The notes beneath the pieces were generated by a model, which saw nothing but the letters and a program-made list of their open reading frames with translations, did no database searches and was not told the DNA's origin. DNA of 64,000 nt, taken from Nocardia alni (GTDB taxonomy: Bacteria > Actinomycetota > Actinomycetes > Mycobacteriales > Mycobacteriaceae). Position numbers and translations under genes: made by a program. Positions 58,811 through 64,000 of this stretch are shown one piece after another (position 1 is the stretch's first letter; every line of letters begins with the position of its first letter). The DNA lies in contig NZ_JAGPOX010000004.1 in the NCBI RefSeq assembly GCF_019038435.1, positions 62,001 to 126,000 on the forward strand. The letters run 5' to 3'.

Positions 58811-60037
58811 TCAGCGCCGCCCAAAGGTGAGTGTGAGGCTGTTCGGCCCGCCCAGCATCTGCGCCGGATGCGGGCCGCGATCGCGTTCCACGAGAGCCAC
58901 ATCGGTCAGATTCTCGAGCATGACGCGCAGCCCCTCCTCCATCAGCAACCGGGCCAGCGGCTGCCCGAGGCAGCGGTGCACACCCCACCCGAAGGGCAGC
59001 CGGGAATCGTCGGTGATCCGTGAGATGTCGAAGGTCCCCGGATCGGGGAACTTACGCGGATCACGGCTGGCCGCGAGCAGATTCAGTAGCATCCTGGTAC
59101 CGCGCGGGATTCGGATCCCCTGGAACTCGAAGTCCTCCTGCGTGATTCGCACGACGAACTGGGTGACGGGTGAGAAGCGCAGCGATTCGTCGATAGCCCG
59201 GCCGATCTGCCCGGGATTCGCCGCGAGATACTCCCACCGGCCGGCCTGGACGATATCGGCGGCGGCCGATGCGAGTTGTTTGGTGGTGGTGCCCATGCCC
59301 GCGAAGATGAGGTTGACCAATTGGCCGACCAGTTCGTCCTCGCTCAGCTTGCGCTGGTCCTGCTGGGCCGCGAGCAGGGCGCTGACGAAGTCGTCCCCCG
59401 GCTGCGCCCGGCGCTTGTCCAGCAGATCGCGCACGTAGTCGGCGAGGTCGGCGAGGGCCTGCTCGATGCGCGGGAATCCGGGGGCCATCGGGACCGCGGC
59501 CAGCAGATGCAGTTCGTGTGCCGCCCTGGCGAAGCCGGGGATGTCCGCGGCGGGAAATCCGATCATCGCCGACAGGACGTTGATGGGGTAATACTCGGTG
59601 AAATCGCCGACGAGGTCGACCTCACCCCTGTCGAGCCACGGGGCCGCCATGCGCCGGGCGGTCTCGTTCACGAAGGTCCGCTGGGCTTCGATGTTGCGAA
59701 AGTTGAGCGCCATCAGCAGCAGTCGGCGGATCGGGTCGTGGCGAGTGCGCCCCATGGTCGACAGGAGGCCACTGTCGACCCAGCCCAGCAGATTCGGGCC
59801 CGCCCCGAGTTCGGTGTAGTGCTCGGGTCCGGCGGTGTCGAGATGCTCGGAGACGAACGCCTGCGAAATCGCTTCGTAGGACAGCACTTCGACGCCACGC
59901 CTACTGATCGCGAGCGGGCCTCGCGCGAGCGCCTCGGCGAGTACGGCCCTCGGATCGTCGGCGAACCTTGCCGATCGGAGATCGAGCGCGGGAAGACCGG
60001 CATCCTCCAGGGGGACCGCGGCGATGGGAACAGACAC
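58811..60037 (-). CDS. Cytochrome P450
   Basis: 408 aa, GTG start 6 nt behind AAGGAG. I-helix AGMGTT (246-251), with Met in place of the usual acidic residue before Thr. ExxR is ESLR (284-287) and the heme ligand is Cys356 (FGWGVHRCLGQ). The altered I-helix may affect oxygen activation or mark a particular subfamily. A TAACnnnGTTA site lies 23 nt upstream of its start. Substrate unknown. Confidence 0.93.
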   Translation of the reverse strand: MSVPIAAVPLEDAGLPALDLRSARFADDPRAVLAEALARGPLAISRRGVEVLSYEAISQAFVSEHLDTAGPEHYTELGAGPNLLGWVDSGLLSTMGRTRHDPIRRLLLMALNFRNIEAQRTFVNETARRMAAPWLDRGEVDLVGDFTEYYPINVLSAMIGFPAADIPGFARAAHELHLLAAVPMAPGFPRIEQALADLADYVRDLLDKRRAQPGDDFVSALLAAQQDQRKLSEDELVGQLVNLIFAGMGTTTKQLASAAADIVQAGRWEYLAANPGQIGRAIDESLRFSPVTQFVVRITQEDFEFQGIRIPRGTRMLLNLLAASRDPRKFPDPGTFDISRITDDSRLPFGWGVHRCLGQPLARLLMEEGLRVMLENLTDVALVERDRGPHPAQMLGGPNSLTLTFGRR

Positions 60038-60059
60038 GACAAGCTCCTTTTCAGGTCAC

Positions 60060-60070
60060 TAACCTAGTTA
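60060..60070. promoter_or_regulatory. TAACnnnGTTA operator before the P450
   Basis: TAACCTAGTTA matches the core at 43639 exactly. It lies 23 nt before the P450 GTG, close enough to block transcription. Confidence 0.6.
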
Positions 60071-60160
60071 TACAAGAGGAGATTCGAGGCGTCAACACGG
60101 GAACTGCGGCCGATCCGCGCAGAACCCGAACCCCCGTGGCGACCAACCGATTCGATCCTC

Positions 60161-61330
60161 CTATGCGGAGAGCGGGTTGACGCCGGCATCCGCCTCGCGA
60201 CCGAGAACCGTTGCGTCGGCATCGGCCGGGTCGTACTGCGGATAATCGGCGTACCCCTCGGCGCCGGGGTAGTAGATGAGATCCGAGTCCGGTCGGGACA
60301 GGGGCCAGCCGTTCGCGATGCGTTCGAGATAGTCGGGATTGGCGATGAACGGCCGCGCAAAACCGGTCATCTGCATCTCACCGGCAGCCAGCATCCGCGC
60401 ATATGCCTGCGGTGCCAGACTTCCCTCGCCGAGTACGGCTCCGTCGAACTGTGCCGCCAGCTTCTCGAACACCGGCGAGTTCTGCAGATCGGTGAAGTAC
60501 AGATGCAGGAACGACAGCCCCTTGCGCTTGTTCAGCTCATCGATGACGTAGGGATACTTCTCATCGATGTCGGTTTCCTCGATTTCGTGCACATCGAAGC
60601 CAGGTGTCAGCTTGACCGATACATACTCGGGCCCGTTGACGGCCACGACCGCGTCGAGCACCTCGAGCAGGAACCGCGCACGGTTCTCCGGCGACCCGCC
60701 GTAGCGGTCGGTGCGCAGGTTGACGTTGGTCGAGAGGAACTGGTGGATGAGATAGCCGGAGTCCGCGTGCACCTGAACGCCGTCGAATCCGGCGAATACC
60801 GCCAGGCGTGTCGCGCGGGCGTACTCGTCGACCACGAGCGGCACCTCCTCGGTCGCCAGCGCGCGGGGGCGATCGTACGGTGTGACACGCGGAATATTGA
60901 CGGTGATCTTGCGGCTCTTGCGCGGGATACGGACCTCGGACGGCGCCACCGGCCGCAGCGGCACGGGCCGGTGCAGCAGATTGTTCGCGCGCCCGACATG
61001 ATTGATCTGCAAAACGATCGTTCCGCCCGCGGCATGCACCGCCTCGACTACCCGCTTCCAGCCGAGGGCATGTTCGATGGTGTACATACCCGGAGCCGTC
61101 AGGAAGCCGCGACCGGTCTCGCTCACAGGGGTCGACTCCGTGATCACCAGCCCCGCACCCGCGCGCTGTGCGTAGTACTCCGCCATCAAGGCGGTCGGCG
61201 TCCCATCGACCTGCGCGCGCACCCGGGTCATGGCGAGCATCGCGACTCGGTTGGGGAGCACCAGCCCCCCGGGCAATTCGATCGATTCGAAGAGCGGCCG
61301 CAGTGGCCCCCCCTTCGCAGCGTCGGTCAT
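60161..61330 (-). CDS. Old-yellow-enzyme family NADH:flavin oxidoreductase
   Basis: 389 aa, ATGA overlap with the DoxX gene and GGAG upstream. FMN TIM barrel: VLPNRVAMLAMTRVRA, the His-x-x-Asn-type pair in LQINHVGRANN, the catalytic region HADSGYLIHQFLS, RYGGSPENRARF and TGFARPFIANPDYLERI. It should reduce an activated C=C bond with NAD(P)H. The P450 gene is next on the same strand, so an enone product may be reduced. Confidence 0.92.
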   Translation of the reverse strand: MTDAAKGGPLRPLFESIELPGGLVLPNRVAMLAMTRVRAQVDGTPTALMAEYYAQRAGAGLVITESTPVSETGRGFLTAPGMYTIEHALGWKRVVEAVHAAGGTIVLQINHVGRANNLLHRPVPLRPVAPSEVRIPRKSRKITVNIPRVTPYDRPRALATEEVPLVVDEYARATRLAVFAGFDGVQVHADSGYLIHQFLSTNVNLRTDRYGGSPENRARFLLEVLDAVVAVNGPEYVSVKLTPGFDVHEIEETDIDEKYPYVIDELNKRKGLSFLHLYFTDLQNSPVFEKLAAQFDGAVLGEGSLAPQAYARMLAAGEMQMTGFARPFIANPDYLERIANGWPLSRPDSDLIYYPGAEGYADYPQYDPADADATVLGREADAGVNPLSA

Positions 61331-61860
61331 ATTCTCTCTCCTTCTCCCTGTGACACAACAGCTTCGGATGCTGGACGGCATGAAACGGCAACAAACGTCC
61401 GCCCGGCCAGCGCACCGCCGACCCCAGCGGCCAGCGCCCACCACGGACCGGCGACAGTCCAGCCGACCGCATGGTCGAGCGACCATTCCCCCGGCCCGGC
61501 GGCCGCCGCCCCAACGGCCGTCATCGCCACGAGAACGACGTACTCGACTCCCCCGTTGAATACGAAATAGCCCTTACCCCGGTGGCCGGTGACGGCGGCG
61601 ACCACCATCAGAGCAACGAACGCCGCGCAGGTCAGGCCGGTCAGGAAACCGAGGATCAGCAGTATCCCGGCGCAGATCTCGCTCGCCGCCCCGATCCGCG
61701 CATGCAGCCGGGCAGGCCTGAACCCCATCGACTCGAACCACCCGGTCGTCCCCGTCAGGCCGCCGAGGCCGAATGCCTTGTTCCAGCCGTGCACCACCAA
61801 CATCGGGCCCAACGCCAAGCGGACCATCACCATGCCGATGTCGAGGCCCGCAGTGTTCAC
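61327..61860 (-). CDS. DoxX-family membrane protein
   Basis: 177 aa, GTG start overlapping the previous stop. Four hydrophobic segments (MVMVRLALGPMLVVHGWNKA, AGILLILGFLTGLTCAAFVAL, EYVVLVAMTAVGAAA, WWALAAGVGGALAG). DoxX proteins are small integral membrane proteins of uncertain function, often associated with redox enzymes. It is translationally coupled to both the glyoxalase-fold and the old-yellow-enzyme genes. Confidence 0.85.
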   Translation of the reverse strand: MNTAGLDIGMVMVRLALGPMLVVHGWNKAFGLGGLTGTTGWFESMGFRPARLHARIGAASEICAGILLILGFLTGLTCAAFVALMVVAAVTGHRGKGYFVFNGGVEYVVLVAMTAVGAAAAGPGEWSLDHAVGWTVAGPWWALAAGVGGALAGRTFVAVSCRPASEAVVSQGEGERI

Positions 61861-62384
61861 CTGGACCCCACCGCAATCTGATTCCTTGCCGGCCAACCGA
61901 TTCCGGCTATCCCTAGAAAGCCGATGTGCGCGTCGGCCTCCCCCTGCGAGGGATGCCATATCAGTTCGACCCGGTTGCCGTCGGGGTCGGCGCAGAACGC
62001 GATCGCCGTCTCCCCCGGTCCGACGTACTGATTGTGCAGGCGGTGCAGCAGCCGCCCACCTGCCCTCTCGATCGCCTCGATGGCCCGCTCGAAATCGTCC
62101 ACGACGAAGCTCGTGTGAGCGTAGCCGGGCTTCGAGGCGATCCGCGGCCGTTCGCCCGCGTCGACCGGCGTCCGGTATCCGAGCAGTTCGAGCCGAAAGT
62201 CGCCGCGGCCGAGAAACACTCCCTCGAAGCCGTCGGGCTCGATATCCATCAAACCCGACACCCGGCGTCCCGCGGCGCTGTATCGCTCGCCCCGCCGGAA
62301 GCCGAGCCCTTCGACATAGAACGTCGCGACCTTCTCCACGTCGGTCACCACCAGCGCCAAGTGCGAGAACACATGCTCCACCAT
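61857..62384 (-). CDS. VOC (glyoxalase/bleomycin-resistance) family protein
   Basis: 175 aa from ATG with GAGGAGG 9 nt upstream; an in-frame ATG six codons earlier would sit on that site. VOC motifs: HLALVVTDVEKVATFYVEGLGF and FCADPDGNRVELIWHP with metal-ligand His and Glu. Possible roles are dioxygenase, isomerase or binding. First gene of the OYE operon, with GCTAACTAGGT just upstream of its ribosome site. Confidence 0.88.
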   Translation of the reverse strand: MVEHVFSHLALVVTDVEKVATFYVEGLGFRRGERYSAAGRRVSGLMDIEPDGFEGVFLGRGDFRLELLGYRTPVDAGERPRIASKPGYAHTSFVVDDFERAIEAIERAGGRLLHRLHNQYVGPGETAIAFCADPDGNRVELIWHPSQGEADAHIGFLGIAGIGWPARNQIAVGSR

Positions 62385-62403
62385 GACAAGGCACCTCCTC
62401 ATA

Positions 62404-62416
62404 GCTAACTAGGTGA
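62404..62416. promoter_or_regulatory. TAACnnnGTTA-like operator before the VOC-DoxX-OYE operon
   Basis: GCTAACTAGGTGA matches the inverted form of the 43637 site at 12 of 13 positions. It is 20 nt before the VOC start. Confidence 0.55.
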
Positions 62417-62506
62417 ACTTACATCTCACTGGAGGGTAACCAGCCCGGGAGGCTACGGCAACAGCATCGCCCCGAGATCTGGACCAGCAGCCCTGGTGTA
62501 TGTATC

Positions 62507-62517
62507 TTAGTTAACTA
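62507..62517. promoter_or_regulatory. TTAGTTAACTA palindrome
   Basis: TTAGTTAACTA, within ATCTTAGTTAACTACGT, lies between the VOC gene and the secreted-protein gene. The extended sequence matches 29601-29615 at all but one base. Confidence 0.5.
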
Positions 62518-62524
62518 CGTCACC

Positions 62525-62767
62525 CTAGTGATGCAAGTAACCCTCAGCGTCGAGGAGGAGAAACGCCACCGCAGGATGCCGATGCATCCTGATCGAACCT
62601 TCCCGAATACCACCCCCCAGAGGCGCGGGTATCGGGATACGGACCCCGTCGGGGTCGATCCACCCGCTTTCGACGGGTACCCGAGCGAACTGTCGCAAGA
62701 AATACGAGGCCGCGGCGCAGAATATCGAGCCATGCGCGAGAGTTTCGCGGTCCCGAAATACCCGCAC
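62525..62767 (-). CDS. Doubtful small ORF
   Basis: 80 aa from a GTG without a good ribosome site. The sequence (ending FLLLDAEGYLHH) is not repetitive and its codon choice is acceptable for this genome, but I do not recognise a family. A competing plus-strand ORF of 91 aa covers the same DNA. Either or neither may be a gene. The whole gap 62418-62810 is otherwise empty. Confidence 0.2.
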   Translation of the reverse strand: MRVFRDRETLAHGSIFCAAASYFLRQFARVPVESGWIDPDGVRIPIPAPLGGGIREGSIRMHRHPAVAFLLLDAEGYLHH

Positions 62768-62810
62768 GCTTTATCTCGGCAAATCGGTATCAATTCCAGA
62801 TGAGGAAATC

Positions 62811-63545
62811 ATGAGTAATTTGACGCAAATGATGATCGGTGCCACCGTCTTGGCCGCGAGCGCGGTCGCGGTGAGCGGTGCGACTGCCAATGCCGCTCCC
62901 TCGACGGCCGACCAGTCGCCGCCGGGAAGTGTGCTGCGGGTGCAGATCCTGCCGGGCGTGGAATACACCGGAGACGCCGCCACCCGGTCCACCAGAATCG
63001 TGACTCCGATCGGGACAGTGACGTCTTCCGGCAACCAATTCGCCGTGCAGGACGCGCAAGGAAAGAGCGTGTGGGGCAATCCGAACACCTCGCCCGTCCC
63101 GGCAGACACCACGGCGACTCGGTCCACTCGGCAAGCAACGCAGACCGACAACGCCGCCTCGCCCGGTCGCACAGTGTCGACTGTGGCAGGCGTAACGACT
63201 CCGGTCGACAAGCCCCACGCGAGTCCGGTGGATCAGCAAAGCGACTTCCAGAGTGCGCTGGGCACGGCCGCGGTGAACTTCGGCCTGGCGAGCGGTGTCG
63301 GCAGCATGGTCGGCGGCGTGACCGGCGCGCTGATCGGTTGTCCGCTCGGCGTGGTGACCGGTGGCGCGCTGACCGCCCCGACCGTGGTCTTGACCCCGCT
63401 CGGCGCAGCCGTCGGCTGCGTGGTCGGTATTGCGACGGTCGGCGGCGCCGGCGCGATCGTCGGTAGCGCGCTCGTCGGAATTCCTGTCGGAATCGCCAGC
63501 GCCGCACAGATGTACAACACTCTGCATGCGAAAGGCGACGCCTGA
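62811..63545 (+). CDS. Secreted glycine-zipper hypothetical protein
   Basis: 244 aa. The N-terminus is a typical Sec signal (ATVLAASAVAVSGATANAAP) with cleavage after about residue 29. A Thr/Ser/Pro-rich middle part follows. The C-terminal third has repeated glycine-zipper hydrophobic segments (GVGSMVGGVTGALIG, GGAGAIVGSALVG) that could insert in a membrane. Proteins of this plan are common in Nocardia and related genera, but without known function. No operon partner is seen. Its ribosome site is weak (GAGGAAATC). Confidence 0.8.
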   Translation: MSNLTQMMIGATVLAASAVAVSGATANAAPSTADQSPPGSVLRVQILPGVEYTGDAATRSTRIVTPIGTVTSSGNQFAVQDAQGKSVWGNPNTSPVPADTTATRSTRQATQTDNAASPGRTVSTVAGVTTPVDKPHASPVDQQSDFQSALGTAAVNFGLASGVGSMVGGVTGALIGCPLGVVTGGALTAPTVVLTPLGAAVGCVVGIATVGGAGAIVGSALVGIPVGIASAAQMYNTLHAKGDA

Positions 63546-63752
63546 CCAATTCGGACCTCGCACGACAGTTGTCTTTCCGTCGTGAGCCGGGCCGTCCGCG
63601 CGAGAGGGTCGAAACCCGCGCCAGGCGGCCCGGCGCCGCAACGCCGCTCGGCCGAGGATGGTTCACACGTCACCAAAGGTTGCTCAGCGGAACCGGTTAC
63701 ATCTACCCTAACAGAGTTAGTGAACATTCGTTTAGTAACTTTGGGGTTCCTG
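63546..63752. promoter_or_regulatory. Intergenic region with operator-like palindrome
   Basis: CTAAC-AGA-GTTAG (63708-63720), with perfect 5-bp arms, lies 33 nt before the last P450 start. CACGAC and GTCGTG near 63560-63580 may form a weak hairpin after the secreted protein. No gene is seen. Confidence 0.45.
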
Positions 63753-64000
63753 ATGACTGAAGCACTACCCGCCTTTCCCATGGCCCGGGCCGCCACCACG
63801 CCGTTCGATCCACCGCCGCAGTTGCGCGACGTCGACCGGATCGGCCGAGTGCAGATCTGGAACGGCAGCACGCCCTGGCTGGTCACCAGCTATAAGGATC
63901 AGCGGGCCGTGCTGGCAGACCCCCGTTTCAGCGCCGACACGCTCAAGGACGGTTACCCGTACCAGTCCGAGTCGATTCTGGTGCGCCGGCGCTCCGCCCG
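63753..64000 (+). CDS. Cytochrome P450, N-terminal part (truncated by the window)
   Basis: 82 complete codons from ATG (MTEALPAFPMARAATTPFDP). The segment WLVTSYKDQRAVLADPRFSAD is the conserved N-terminal region of bacterial P450s of the CYP105-like group. Heme and I-helix motifs lie beyond the window. GGGG 5 nt upstream is a weak ribosome site. A TAACnnnGTTA-like site lies just upstream, tying it to the other genes with this motif. Confidence 0.85.
   Translation, partial: MTEALPAFPMARAATTPFDPPPQLRDVDRIGRVQIWNGSTPWLVTSYKDQRAVLADPRFSADTLKDGYPYQSESILVRRRSA

Noticed and set aside
62528-62803. Plus-strand 91-codon ORF
   Set aside because: It starts in a promoter-like region, has an arginine/proline-rich random composition and competes with an opposite-strand ORF.

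Overview
The window is high-GC DNA from an actinomycete, most likely a Nocardia/Rhodococcus-type member of the Mycobacteriales. This is inferred from codon bias, frequent GTG/TTG starts, start-stop overlaps, paired FadE-type acyl-CoA dehydrogenases, split MaoC hydratases, an F420-type LLM oxidoreductase and P450s with their own 2Fe-2S ferredoxins. It is almost wholly catabolic: CoA ligases, acyl-CoA dehydrogenases, hydratases, SDRs, thiolase-fold enzymes, two complete P450 systems and a Liv-type ABC importer. I see no tRNA, rRNA, CRISPR array, insertion sequence, integrase or phage gene.

Layout. (1) 0.2-6.6 kb, minus strand: operon A, with two HgdB/benzoyl-CoA-reductase-family subunits, their BcrA/HgdC-type ATPase activator, an SDR without its usual catalytic residues and a CoA ligase. 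(2) 6.8-14.1 kb: CoA ligase plus PaaX-like repressor, then operon B, a second copy of the two-subunit enzyme and activator, divergent from a second PaaX-like repressor. (3) 14.2-22.0 kb: two overlapping LuxR/GAF regulators, then ferredoxin, P450, ferredoxin reductase, Zn alcohol dehydrogenase and aldehyde dehydrogenase, a complete set for oxidising a methyl group to a carboxylate. (4) 22.1-29.6 kb: hydrolase, SDR with a large LuxR-type NTPase regulator, GntR/FCD regulator, two small unknown genes and an exported lactonase-fold protein. (5) 29.7-35.4 kb: an operon resembling the mycobacterial igr cholesterol side-chain operon (two acyl-CoA dehydrogenases, two hot-dog hydratases, amidohydrolase, DUF35 protein, Ltp2-like aldolase). 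(6) 35.7-46 kb: hydroxyisobutyrate-dehydrogenase-like enzyme, acyl-CoA dehydrogenase, LivHM fusion/LivG/LivF, two SDRs, the binding protein and an LLM oxidoreductase. (7) 46.1-50.5 kb: SDR, enoyl-CoA hydratase, thiolase, MBL hydrolase, SDR. (8) 50.6-62.4 kb, minus strand: CoA ligase, SDR, GntR/FCD regulator and an acyl-CoA dehydrogenase pair; then PhzF, ferredoxin reductase, ferredoxin, P450, old-yellow enzyme, DoxX and a glyoxalase-fold protein. (9) 62.8-64 kb: a secreted protein and the start of a third P450.

How it may fit together (inference): a cyclic or branched lipophilic compound is hydroxylated by a P450, oxidised to a carboxylate, activated by CoA ligases, and processed by the ATP-dependent HgdB/Bcr-type enzymes and beta-oxidation or retro-aldol modules. 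The most unusual feature is two complete copies of an oxygen-sensitive radical enzyme family inside an otherwise oxygenase-dependent island. Several short palindromes recur in promoters across the window, suggesting co-ordinated regulons.
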